Shown here: positions 8,414-14,938 of the stretch, piece by piece
Numbering within the stretch: the first letter of the stretch is position 1
How the letters are laid out: each line of letters begins with the position of its first letter
Source of the DNA: an uncultured Clostridium sp.
Lineage (GTDB): Bacteria > Bacillota > Clostridia > TANB77 > CAG-508
Reading direction: 5' to 3'
Assembly (NCBI GenBank): GCA_947427205.1
Contig: CANEHB010000014.1
Coordinates: forward strand, 1-45,320
DNA: 45,320 nucleotides
The notes under the pieces: model-generated
Database searches by the model: none
What the model saw: only the letters and a program-made list of their open reading frames with translations
Told to the model about the DNA's origin: nothing
Program-made: the position numbers and the translations under genes

Positions 8414-8680
8414 TTATCTTAATGAATCAATAATTAGTTCATTTGATAGCTTATATCCATATGTAAAAGCCTTTTTTCTTTCTAAATCAATTAATTCTGC
8501 CTCTTTTGATAAATAGTCATCAAATATCTCATAATCTTCTTTGGATATAGTATTTTTCAATAGTTCATCTAAATTATTAATTTCTTTCCATAAACTATTT
8601 AGTTTTTCATCTTCTGAAATATCTTTTACAATTTTTTCTTGCAAATTATCATATAAATCTTCAATTCTTACTTTATTCAT
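8414..8680 (-). CDS. small DUF6809-like protein
   Basis: An 88-residue acidic, helical protein. Its organisation (IEDLYDNLQEK at the start, a helical hairpin, then a C-terminal FTYGYKLSNELI segment) resembles the small DUF6809 proteins common in clostridial mobile elements. No catalytic motif is visible. It is the last gene of the element A mobilization operon, 13 nt after MobV, with AAAGGTGG as binding site. Function unknown; family match is by memory of the pattern. Confidence 0.6.
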   Translation of the reverse strand: MNKVRIEDLYDNLQEKIVKDISEDEKLNSLWKEINNLDELLKNTISKEDYEIFDDYLSKEAELIDLERKKAFTYGYKLSNELIIDSLR

Positions 8681-8693
8681 TAATTACCACCTT

Positions 8694-9662
8694 TCATCTG
8701 TTCTTCAATTCATTTATAAAAGAATTAACTAGTCTTTTTAATCTTTCTTTTGAAAAATCAAATAATAAACTAACATATTCAAAAGTCTTATCAATATACT
8801 CTTTTAATTTACTATTTTCTTTCTCTAATCTTTTATTTTTTTCTTTTAAATTATCATTTTCAATTTTTAAGTTTTGATTTACAATATTTATTGTATCTAC
8901 ATTATTTTTTATTCTTATATATTGATTAGCTAGTGTATTGAATTTTTTTATAATTCTTTTATTTTCTGATTTTAATATTTCAATATTGTTTGTATTGGTT
9001 ATTTTTTCTAATTGTTCTGTTTGTTTTTCGTACTTTTGCGTTTCATAATCTGTGATTTTCTTTAGTTGCTCTATATCTATATGCTTGTTATCTTTAGTTT
9101 CTCCACGTTCTAACTCAAAACCTGATTTAATCATATAATTATAAAAGTTATCTTGTAATCTTTTATAACTATCTTTACCTTTCCAATATTCACTACAAGC
9201 TATCTTTTTTATTTCTTTTCCTTCTTTATCTTTTTTGTGAACTACTGGAATAAAGACTATATGTAAATGTGGTGTAGTTTCGTCATTATGTACATTAGCA
9301 GAAACAATAAATTCTTCTCCAAGATTTTGATAATTTGATACAAAGTTATATGCAGTCTGAAAATATCTATTTGTTTCATCTTCGCCAATACTTTCAAAAA
9401 ATTCTTTATCTGATGTAATTATAAATTCACACATTACGTTACTTACTTTTTTTATCATTCCTTTTAAGTTATGCTTTTTTCTTATATCTCTAAATATTTT
9501 TTCATAACTAGAATAGGGGGCTTTAATTGAATAATTTTTTGTTGAATTATTTTTGTTTATGTCTTTATTAGAATAATTAGTGTTTTTTCTTTCATTATGC
9601 CTATAAATACCTGCTAAGTTTTTCATTTTGTAATTTGTATTTCTTATTATTGCATAACTCAC
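8694..9662 (-). CDS. MobV-family relaxase (Mob/Pre) of element A
   Basis: A 322-residue relaxase. The N terminus (SYAIIRNTNYK..., then HNERKN and NYSNKDIN) and the metal-binding motif HNDETTPHLH near residues 126-135 fit the MobV consensus HxDExxPHxH. The C-terminal third is a long coiled coil (many K/E/L, residues about 200-300), as in Mob/Pre proteins of pMV158-type plasmids. It should nick the oriT at about 10121/10122, stay bound to the 5' end and lead transfer through a helper conjugation system. It lies 11 nt after the DUF3848-like gene. The element B homologue is very similar over the first two thirds. Confidence 0.92.
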   Translation of the reverse strand: MSYAIIRNTNYKMKNLAGIYRHNERKNTNYSNKDINKNNSTKNYSIKAPYSSYEKIFRDIRKKHNLKGMIKKVSNVMCEFIITSDKEFFESIGEDETNRYFQTAYNFVSNYQNLGEEFIVSANVHNDETTPHLHIVFIPVVHKKDKEGKEIKKIACSEYWKGKDSYKRLQDNFYNYMIKSGFELERGETKDNKHIDIEQLKKITDYETQKYEKQTEQLEKITNTNNIEILKSENKRIIKKFNTLANQYIRIKNNVDTINIVNQNLKIENDNLKEKNKRLEKENSKLKEYIDKTFEYVSLLFDFSKERLKRLVNSFINELKNR

Positions 9663-9673
9663 ATTATATTCAC

Positions 9674-10024
9674 CTATCTTTCATTTGAATTCATTTTACT
9701 TGGATTAAATCTATTTTGTTTATTATAATATCTAGTAATAGTTGCTACTGATTCTTCTATTGTATTTCTTAAAACTTCTCCTAATGGTACATCAGTATCT
9801 AGCCAGTCGTGATAAAACTCATTTAATAAGTCTTTTTGTTCTGTCATTATAAGTATTTCCTTATCATATAAATCCATATTCTTAATTTCTTCCTTTAGCT
9901 CATCTTTTACTGTCAATTCATAAGCTCTATTGATAATTTCTTCTTTTGATTTTCTTTTAAGTTCATCACATAAATTTTTATATTCATTGTCTAATTTAAT
10001 GTTTAATTTTTCTTTTATATCCAT
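9674..10024 (-). CDS. DUF3848-like protein
   Basis: A 116-residue acidic, helical protein. The segment LNEFYHDWLDTDVPLGEVLRNTIEE (residues about 69-93) resembles the DUF3848 pattern (LYxEWLxxD then a DTI helix). It precedes MobV directly and may be an accessory mobilization protein, but no function is established. AAGGAG precedes the ATG. In element B the matching position holds only a 16-codon ORF coupled to MobV. Confidence 0.6.
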   Translation of the reverse strand: MDIKEKLNIKLDNEYKNLCDELKRKSKEEIINRAYELTVKDELKEEIKNMDLYDKEILIMTEQKDLLNEFYHDWLDTDVPLGEVLRNTIEESVATITRYYNKQNRFNPSKMNSNER

Positions 10025-10110
10025 ATAATATCTCCTTTTTATTTTTGCTATTCTTCGTAGCCTTACTTATAACAAATGCTTTTTATTCAAGCTAATAAAC
10101 ACTATTTTTT

Positions 10111-10171
10111 AAGTGTTCTAACATACTAGAACATTAAAATGTTCTGTATGATTAAGGGAACAAATTTCCCT
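10111..10171 (-). other. origin of transfer (oriT) of element A, MobV/pMV158 type
   Basis: On the minus strand, an inverted repeat of TTAAGGGAA / TTCCCTTAA is followed by a GAACATT/AATGTTC hairpin and GTTCTA-GTATG|TTAGAAC. The last block aligns with the pMV158 oriT nick region TAGTGTG|TT. The predicted nick is between 10122 and 10121. Element B carries the same arrangement. It lies upstream of the mob genes in the usual orientation. Confidence 0.78.
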
Positions 10172-10186
10172 TAATAAACCCTTTTC

Positions 10187-10306
10187 AAGATTATTTAAAA
10201 TTATTTATTGTATTCAACTGAATAACAACAAATACCATAATATTACTAATTACTATTTTAATAATCTTGATTTAGGAAACCTCTGTCGGTTTCCCAAACC
10301 CTTCCA
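10187..10306 (-). repeat. inverted repeats and conserved box upstream of oriT A
   Basis: CAAGATTATT (10187-10196) pairs with AATAATCTTG (10260-10269), and GGAAACC pairs with GGTTTCC (about 10275-10293). On the minus strand the box GTGGAAGGGTTTGGGAAACC (within 10286-10306) matches 18944-18965 of element B except for a few bases. Conservation in both elements next to oriT suggests an accessory recognition site or lagging-strand signal, but this is not established. Confidence 0.55.
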
Positions 10307-10308
10307 CT

Positions 10309-10572
10309 TTATTTGTGCATTTCATAAAAATTAGTATTTTTTCCTTTGCATATTCCATCTATAAAAGCGTCTATTTCAGCCCACGTTTTAAAGCAACTTT
10401 TATCATCAACAGAATACCAGTCTTGATTTTTATGTTCTCGATTTACTATTGCTATTGCTTTGTTATAAGTATAATCACTTGAAATACTTAGAATAAGTAA
10501 TTTTTTATCACTATCAGATAACATAAATTCATTTAGACCACTAACTCGTTTTAATATTTCTGATTTATTCAT
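10309..10572 (-). CDS. 87-residue conserved element protein, unknown function
   Basis: I do not recognise this family, but it is highly similar to the 87-residue protein at 25601-25864 of element B. Shared blocks include MLSDSDKKLL and SISSDYTYNKAIA, and both end in a FIDG..C..KNTNF segment. It is soluble, with a two-helix start and tryptophans near residues 51 and 64. Its ATG overlaps the integrase stop (ATGA), so it is translationally coupled to int. In element B it lies before xis instead. A role with integration or excision is plausible only by position. Confidence 0.7.
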   Translation of the reverse strand: MNKSEILKRVSGLNEFMLSDSDKKLLILSISSDYTYNKAIAIVNREHKNQDWYSVDDKSCFKTWAEIDAFIDGICKGKNTNFYEMHK

Positions 10573-11774
10573 CTTTCATTTTCTCCTTTTTCATTGTTAT
10601 CAAGTATAATGCCATTAGTTTGATTTAGTAATTCTTGATTTTGTTCTATAATTGAGTTGCTAATATAATAATTATTTAATTTTTCAAGCTCCGCTTCTTT
10701 ATATTTATTAAACACAGATGTATATGTGTTAAGTGTTACACTTATATCTGTATGTCCCATTAGTCTTTGTAAAGCAACAGCTCTCATTCCTGCTTCGATA
10801 CATCTTGTTCCATAAGTATGTCTTAAACTATGTGTTGAAACATCTTCAATTCCTATTCTTTTTAAAGACTTTTTCAATAATCTGTTTGCATTTCTTGGAT
10901 CCATATATCCACCTTTTACATTAACAAATAATTGCTTATCAAAATTATTTTCTGCTAACATCATTTGATTAATAAGTTCATTTTTTATAAATTCTGGTAT
11001 TGGTACGTCTCTAATTCCTGCATAGGTCTTAGGCGATTTTCCCATTATGACTTTATAATCTTTATCTGTTGTTAATGTTTTATTGATATGAATTAGATTT
11101 TTTCTTAAGTCTATATCTGTACTTCTTAATGCTAAAACTTCACCTATACGTAATCCCATATACATTTCCATTAAGTATGCAACTTTAAACGGTTCTTCTG
11201 CAACTGACATGTTCATCAAATAATTTGTAAATAATTGCTGTTCTTCTAATTCTAATGCCCTTACAATTTTAGTAGGCTTTTTACTCTTGGGCTTTACAAT
11301 ATCTATCATAGGATTTTTAGTAATATATCCTTTATTTAGTGCATATCTAAAAGCTTGTGTAAATTGCTCTGTTAATTTTTTTATTGTAGAATCACTATAT
11401 TCCGTTAATGTATTCAAATATTCTTGAATTTCATTGCTACTAATTTCATCAATATTTTTATTCATTAGTGGAGATAATTCAAGTTTTTTTATAGAATGTA
11501 ATATTCTTGCATATTGTCTTTCTCCTATTAAGTTCATATCTAATCTTTTTTGTGCATTTGCTCGCATAAGTTGATTTAATGGTATTCCATTATTTTTAAC
11601 AAATAAGTCATTTCCTTTCTGGCATTGAATTGATGTTAAAAAATCTTGAGCATCTTTTTCACTTGGAAAAGATTTACTCTTTCTCACTTCTTCTAAAGTA
11701 TCTTTATTTATTACATAATATAAACATCTCCATTTTTTCTTAGTTTTGTCATAATAAATACTACCAACAGCCAT
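10569..11774 (-). CDS. tyrosine integrase of element A
   Basis: A 401-residue site-specific recombinase. Residues 1-60 (MAVGSIYYDKTKKKWRCLYY...) form the small arm-binding domain, about 75-160 the core-binding SAM-like domain, and 185-370 the catalytic domain. Catalytic residues visible are R in MGLRIGEVLAL, HSLRHTYGTR (HxxR), LMGHTDISVTL and the tyrosine nucleophile in LNTYTSV. It should recombine the element with the ssrA 3' end. TAGGAGGG precedes the ATG, and it lies 10 nt after the Xis-like gene. The catalytic domain is closely similar to that of the element B integrase. Confidence 0.95.
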   Translation of the reverse strand: MAVGSIYYDKTKKKWRCLYYVINKDTLEEVRKSKSFPSEKDAQDFLTSIQCQKGNDLFVKNNGIPLNQLMRANAQKRLDMNLIGERQYARILHSIKKLELSPLMNKNIDEISSNEIQEYLNTLTEYSDSTIKKLTEQFTQAFRYALNKGYITKNPMIDIVKPKSKKPTKIVRALELEEQQLFTNYLMNMSVAEEPFKVAYLMEMYMGLRIGEVLALRSTDIDLRKNLIHINKTLTTDKDYKVIMGKSPKTYAGIRDVPIPEFIKNELINQMMLAENNFDKQLFVNVKGGYMDPRNANRLLKKSLKRIGIEDVSTHSLRHTYGTRCIEAGMRAVALQRLMGHTDISVTLNTYTSVFNKYKEAELEKLNNYYISNSIIEQNQELLNQTNGIILDNNEKGENER

Positions 11775-11784
11775 AAAATCCCTC

Positions 11785-12093
11785 CTAAACTCGTCTGCTC
11801 ATTTTCCACATTAAATATGCAAGTAACATTATTTGATTTGTTTTCCCAATATTTATAGCTGGAAAATCTGCTCTTCTAAAAATTCTATATGCAACAGTTT
11901 CACACACTTTTAAATCGTTCATCACATCTTTAACACCTATCATTCTGAAAGGATTTTTCACTCTTCTTACTGTGTCTATTGCCATTCTTTGTTCAGGTGT
12001 TAAAACTTCTTTTGTTTCAATTATTATATTTTTCATTTCTGTATTTTGTATTTCATCAACAACTTTTGTTGTTATATTATTTATTTCTTCCAT
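11785..12093 (-). CDS. excisionase-like helix-turn-helix protein of element A
   Basis: A 102-residue DNA-binding protein. The C-terminal half (KNPFRMIGVKDVMNDLKV, then YRIFRRADFPAINIGK) has the layout of MerR-like/Xis helix-turn-helix proteins that bend DNA near att sites. The element B counterpart (25876-26148) shares NPF, the FxRxDFPxxNIG block and the hydrophobic end. It sits directly before the integrase, the usual place for xis. Excisionase function is inferred from fold and position; it could also act as an activator. Confidence 0.75.
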   Translation of the reverse strand: MEEINNITTKVVDEIQNTEMKNIIIETKEVLTPEQRMAIDTVRRVKNPFRMIGVKDVMNDLKVCETVAYRIFRRADFPAINIGKTNQIMLLAYLMWKMSRRV

Positions 12094-12111
12094 TTTTTCA
12101 TTCCTTTCATA

Positions 12112-12598
12112 TTAATTTTTTATACTATCTATAAATTTTAAAATTACTGCTTGAATACCTAAAATCATCTTTAATGTTTCATCATTTACTTTTTTAGAAT
12201 TCTGTTTTTCAAATTTAAGAGGTATATTCATACTTTTAAATATATCTAAATTATTAACTTCTGTATTATCATAATTAAATCTAGAATTATTTAGAAAAAA
12301 TACATACTCAACTGCTTGTGCTTTAGAAATTGATTTAAATGCATTATTTGATTTACACACTATAAATATATTTCCTTTTATTGTTTCTGGAATACTTAAG
12401 AAATCTCTTGTAATTGATATATTAGGTTTTAAGCTATTTCTATCTTTTTTGCAAACAATGATTATATCTTTATATGGTATTTCTTCAATTTCACCGCTCA
12501 AGTATCTTTTCAAATTCCTTTACATCATTTTTTATCTTTTGAAGTTCAGGTGATTTTCCTACTTCTTGATAAATAATTATAATTTCATTAGTTTTCAT
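12112..12598 (-). pseudogene. DUF3846-like gene split by a frameshift
   Basis: Two overlapping frames together match the intact 177-residue protein of element B. The 5' part (12598-12491, MKTNEIIIIYQEVGKSP...) ends at TGA. The 3' part (open from about 12513 to 12112) continues with GEIEEIPYKDIIIVC, which aligns with KLEIIPYENLYIIC of the B protein. Restoring the frame needs a +1 shift near CTTGAGCGGTGA. The first half resembles DUF3846 (VLYxExGKxPExKxI). Either a one-base indel has broken the gene, or a programmed +1 shift at CGG-TGA is used. The start overlaps the stop of the 63-residue gene (ATGAAAACTAA). Confidence 0.65.
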
Positions 12599-12779
12599 CA
12601 GAATCACCACTTTCACTATTTAGATTTATTAAATACACTTTATATGCAAAATCATCTAAATATTTTTTATTCTTAGGGTCATCTAAACTTATTGTATTTT
12701 TAGTAAATAAGTTATCAGACCTTTTAAGTTTTTTATTCTTTTCTTTAATAGTTGGTTTTGATATTTTTTTCATCTTCAA
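12588..12779 (-). CDS. 63-residue basic protein, unknown function
   Basis: A small protein with a lysine-rich first half (MKMKKISKPTIKEKNKKLKR) and an acidic end (SESGDSDEN). There is no recognisable domain. It begins the Xis/Int operon of element A after the Xre terminator, and its stop overlaps the start of the DUF3846-like frame, so coupling is likely. The upstream TAGGAGAT is a good binding site. The corresponding slot in element B holds a sigma-region-4-like protein with no visible similarity. Confidence 0.55.
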   Translation of the reverse strand: MKMKKISKPTIKEKNKKLKRSDNLFTKNTISLDDPKNKKYLDDFAYKVYLINLNSESGDSDEN

Positions 12780-13073
12780 ATCTCCTAAAATATATTTAGG
12801 TTACCGGTAGCCTAGATAGGCTTAAGCTTGATTTAATAATAAGATGTTTTAAATGAAAAAAGTATAAAAGTATAGAAATTACAAAAAATACATGAAAATT
12901 ACAAAAAAGGTATTAAAAAGCTGAAAAATACACTTTCAATAAATCTTTGAAAGTGTATTAAAATCAACTCTTTATTTATTTTTAAAAACTTATTTACGTT
13001 CAATATCTTTTTTCGACAAAAAACCTCAAACTATAGTAATAAACTATAATTTAAAGGTCTTATTATATTTATA
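12780..13073. promoter_or_regulatory. spacer with palindromes and the Xre terminator
   Basis: AATACACTTTCAA (12927-12939) pairs with TTGAAAGTGTATT (12947-12959). On the minus strand it is followed by TTTTTC, giving an intrinsic terminator for the Xre gene. Nearer the operon start is the palindrome GGTTACCGGTAGCC (12800-12813), a possible operator. The promoter for the operon should lie here, but I did not find a convincing one. Confidence 0.6.
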
Positions 13074-13787
13074 TTATTCTTCAAAATCATATTTATTTAT
13101 AACATCTAAATAAAGTATATTCTTTTCAGTTAATTCCGTCAGTTCTGATTTCGTAATTTTTAACTTTTCAAGCATATCATCAGAAAAATCTAAATCTTCT
13201 TTTGAAATAATACATTTTCTGTTACTTGGTACATAATTACCATTAGTACAGTGTAAACTTCCTAGCATTAATTCATTAGTTCCTCTAGCGATATTTAATA
13301 TTATTTCTGTTATTTCTAATCTTAAGTTATTAGGTTTATAATTTTCTAATACAAAAACAGCAATATTACTATCTGCTAATACATAACCTGACAAATATAT
13401 TTTATTTGTTTTATAGTCTACCATATCAACTTGGCATATATCTTCTTTTTCAATTATTTTAAGTTTAAATTTACCTTTATCATATTTATTAGTCTTTGGA
13501 AAATAAGCTATGTAATATAGGAATAATGTATTCACCTCAAATGGATTTTTACTATTTTCAAGATTTTGTATTTTACTTTTATTAAATAGTTCATTTTCGC
13601 TAATCTCTAACTCATTACATAATAAATATATTTGTTCTGCGTCTGGTAATACTTCTCCTTTTTCGTATCTCCCAACAGTAGTAGCATTTTTTCCAATAGC
13701 ATTTCCTACATTTTCTAGACTTAATCCTTTGGCTCTACGAGCATTACGCAATTTTTCTCCAAACTCTTTTTTATTAAATTCAGCCAT
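13074..13787 (-). CDS. Xre-family transcriptional repressor of element A
   Basis: A 237-residue regulator starting at MAEFNKKEFG (AGGAAGTG upstream). Residues 8-62 are a Cro/C1-type helix-turn-helix (LRNARRAKGLSLENVGNAIG, then TVGRYEKGEVLPD). The remaining about 170 residues form a conserved beta-rich domain also present in the element B protein (shared YKPxxxR, LMLG and SNRKC/SLRKC blocks), perhaps a ligand or signal-binding domain. It has its own promoter facing a second divergent promoter 13883-13911, so it probably represses both. Confidence 0.88.
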   Translation of the reverse strand: MAEFNKKEFGEKLRNARRAKGLSLENVGNAIGKNATTVGRYEKGEVLPDAEQIYLLCNELEISENELFNKSKIQNLENSKNPFEVNTLFLYYIAYFPKTNKYDKGKFKLKIIEKEDICQVDMVDYKTNKIYLSGYVLADSNIAVFVLENYKPNNLRLEITEIILNIARGTNELMLGSLHCTNGNYVPSNRKCIISKEDLDFSDDMLEKLKITKSELTELTEKNILYLDVINKYDFEE

Positions 13788-13824
13788 ACTCAATCACTTC
13801 CTTTAATAAATATATACACTATTA

Positions 13825-13853
13825 ATTATACCATTTTTATCCAATCTTTTCAA
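13825..13853 (-). promoter_or_regulatory. sigma-A promoter of the element A Xre gene
   Basis: On the minus strand, -35 TTGAAA (13853-13848), a 17-bp spacer and -10 TATAAT (13830-13825). It is divergent from the 13883 promoter, with 29 bp between the two -35 boxes, a natural place for an Xre operator. Confidence 0.8.
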
Positions 13854-13882
13854 GTTGTAATGCCTGCTATGACTAAGATTAA

Positions 13883-13911
13883 TTGATTTATATAGTAAAA
13901 AATGTTATAAT
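13883..13911 (+). promoter_or_regulatory. strong divergent sigma-A promoter P1 (element A)
   Basis: -35 TTGATT (13883-13888), a 17-bp spacer and a perfect -10 TATAAT (13906-13911). It fires toward the leader RNAs and the Spo0A-C-like gene. Element B has the matching promoter at 23575-23603. Confidence 0.82.
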
Positions 13912-13917
13912 ATATTT

Positions 13918-14028
13918 ATACTATAATGTATAAGAATGGTTTTAAAGTCTTAATATTTAATCCATTCCACAGGCGTAATGCTTGATGTTCAATTATGAAT
14001 CCAGGCATTGCGACTGCCTGGATTTTTT
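13918..14028 (+). ncRNA. candidate short RNA from P1 ending in a terminator (element A)
   Basis: A transcript from P1 would run about 110 nt to a strong intrinsic terminator: ATCCAGGCA (13999-14007) pairs with TGCCTGGAT (14015-14023), then T6. CAGGC and AATGC (about 13970-13981) can instead pair with GCATT and GCCTG of the terminator, so an alternative fold exists. The segment TAAAGTCTTA (13943-13952) also occurs at the same place in element B. It could be an attenuator or an independent small RNA. Confidence 0.5.
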
Positions 14029-14097
14029 ATATACGAGATTTTAACATTGTTATTTTTCCGTTATACATAATTGAATTATACTGCATAGAATCTATTG

Positions 14098-14214
14098 ACG
14101 GGAGAACAACAATGAAAAACATTTTTTTAGATGGACGGTTGTCCAGGTGGTAGTCCAATTACAGATTACATTATGTAGTAACCATTCAGCTTTAAAAAGG
14201 GGGATATTTCCCCC
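14098..14214 (+). other. mini-ORF leader targeted by an antisense sequence (element A)
   Basis: A GGGAG site 7 nt before ATG (14112) starts a 13-codon ORF (MKNIFLDGRLSRW, stop 14151-14153). It is followed by a G5/C5 hairpin (14199-14214) with a T-rich tail. The stretch ACGGGAGAACAACAATGA (14098-14115), which includes both SD and start, is perfectly complementary to 14316-14333. An overlapping frame from ATG 14132 reads MDGCPGGSPITDYIM but has no SD. The ORF may be a regulatory leader peptide or a toxin. Confidence 0.5.
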
Positions 14215-14228
14215 TAATGCTTTTTTAC

Positions 14229-14257
14229 TTGAATATTAAGTTATTTTAATGTATAAT
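14229..14257 (+). promoter_or_regulatory. sigma-A promoter of the candidate antisense RNA
   Basis: -35 TTGAAT (14229-14234), a 17-bp spacer and -10 TATAAT (14252-14257), placed to start an RNA near 14264. Confidence 0.78.
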
Positions 14258-14263
14258 TGAATT

Positions 14264-14345
14264 AGTTAATTAGAACTAGTCGCAATAGTTTTAGTTAATC
14301 AAAACACGGGGTTTATCATTGTTGTTCTCCCGTGTTTCTTTTTTT
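14264..14345 (+). ncRNA. candidate antisense small RNA (element A)
   Basis: About 80 nt from its own promoter to an intrinsic terminator with a 9-bp stem, AAACACGGG (14302-14310) / CCCGTGTTT (14329-14337), then a T-rich tail. The 18-nt loop plus the adjacent stem carries TCATTGTTGTTCTCCCGT (14316-14333), the exact reverse complement of the SD and start codon region at 14098-14115. Extending to 23 nt leaves one mismatch. Display of the complementary sequence in a terminator loop is the usual design of antisense regulators of type I toxin mRNAs and plasmid copy control. Confidence 0.62.
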
Positions 14346-14442
14346 ATTTTCCTGCATTATACGCATTATCTTATGAAAAATAGTTAAAATTAGTAATTAT
14401 ATTAAAATATTTCGCATAAAATTCTTATTTTATTAAGCAAAA

Positions 14443-14519
14443 ACTGCATATCACGCAATTTTCAATGCGTGATATGCAGTTTTCATATTTTTGATTTGTT
14501 TACATAATTTTGGTATATT
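14443..14519 (+). promoter_or_regulatory. palindrome and promoter of the Spo0A-C-like gene (element A)
   Basis: A perfect 18-bp palindrome, AAAACTGCATATCACGCA with its complement (14443-14485), is followed by -35 TTGATT (14491-14496), a 17-bp spacer and -10 TATATT (14514-14519). The spacer contains GTTTACATAAT, which is also found in the spacer of the element B promoter. The palindrome may be a protein operator or a terminator-like hairpin. Confidence 0.65.
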
Positions 14520-14560
14520 GATATTGTACTAAATCTATTAGTTTTGGAGGTAATTTATTA

Positions 14561-14938
14561 ATGAAAGGTATAAATGCTAATATTACTATTAGTGCTAAAG
14601 ATATAATAACTATTTTTAACATTCTTCGCAGTATTGGTTTAAATACTACTCATAAAGGCACTAAGTATATTAATAAAGCTATACAACTATTAGTTACATC
14701 AAATAGTGATATTATTGTAATTGAAAATATTTATAGTGATATTGCAAAATATTACAATGTAACTCCAAAACAAGTTAAAAATGCTATTACATATGCTTTA
14801 AACAATAGATTATCTAAAAAATCAATTCAATATTTTCAAAATATATTTGGATTTGAATATGATGAATATTATTTTACAAATAAAACTATTATTGAAGAAC
14901 TTTCTCGTGTTGTTAAGTACAACATAATTGCAAATTAA
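14561..14938 (+). CDS. stand-alone Spo0A C-terminal-domain-like DNA-binding protein (element A)
   Basis: A 125-residue protein that matches the Spo0A effector domain from end to end. It has an N-terminal ILRSIGLNTTHKGTKYINKAI (compare xxIGVPAHxKGxxYLxEAI), then IYSDIAKYYNVTPKQVKNAI (compare LYPDIAKKYNTTxSRVERAI, the recognition helix-turn-helix), and a closing IFGFEYDEYYFTN (compare LFGYTxxxxxxKPTN). No receiver domain precedes it, so it cannot be controlled by phosphorylation in the Spo0A manner. GGAGG precedes the ATG. It could regulate element genes or compete for host 0A boxes. It converges with the membrane-protein gene, overlapping by 4 nt. Confidence 0.8.
   Translation: MKGINANITISAKDIITIFNILRSIGLNTTHKGTKYINKAIQLLVTSNSDIIVIENIYSDIAKYYNVTPKQVKNAITYALNNRLSKKSIQYFQNIFGFEYDEYYFTNKTIIEELSRVVKYNIIAN

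Noticed and set aside
14132..14176. Overlapping 15-codon ORF MDGCPGGSPITDYIM as a signal peptide
   Set aside because: It has no ribosome binding site, and the antisense pairing targets the other start at 14112; kept only as a note.
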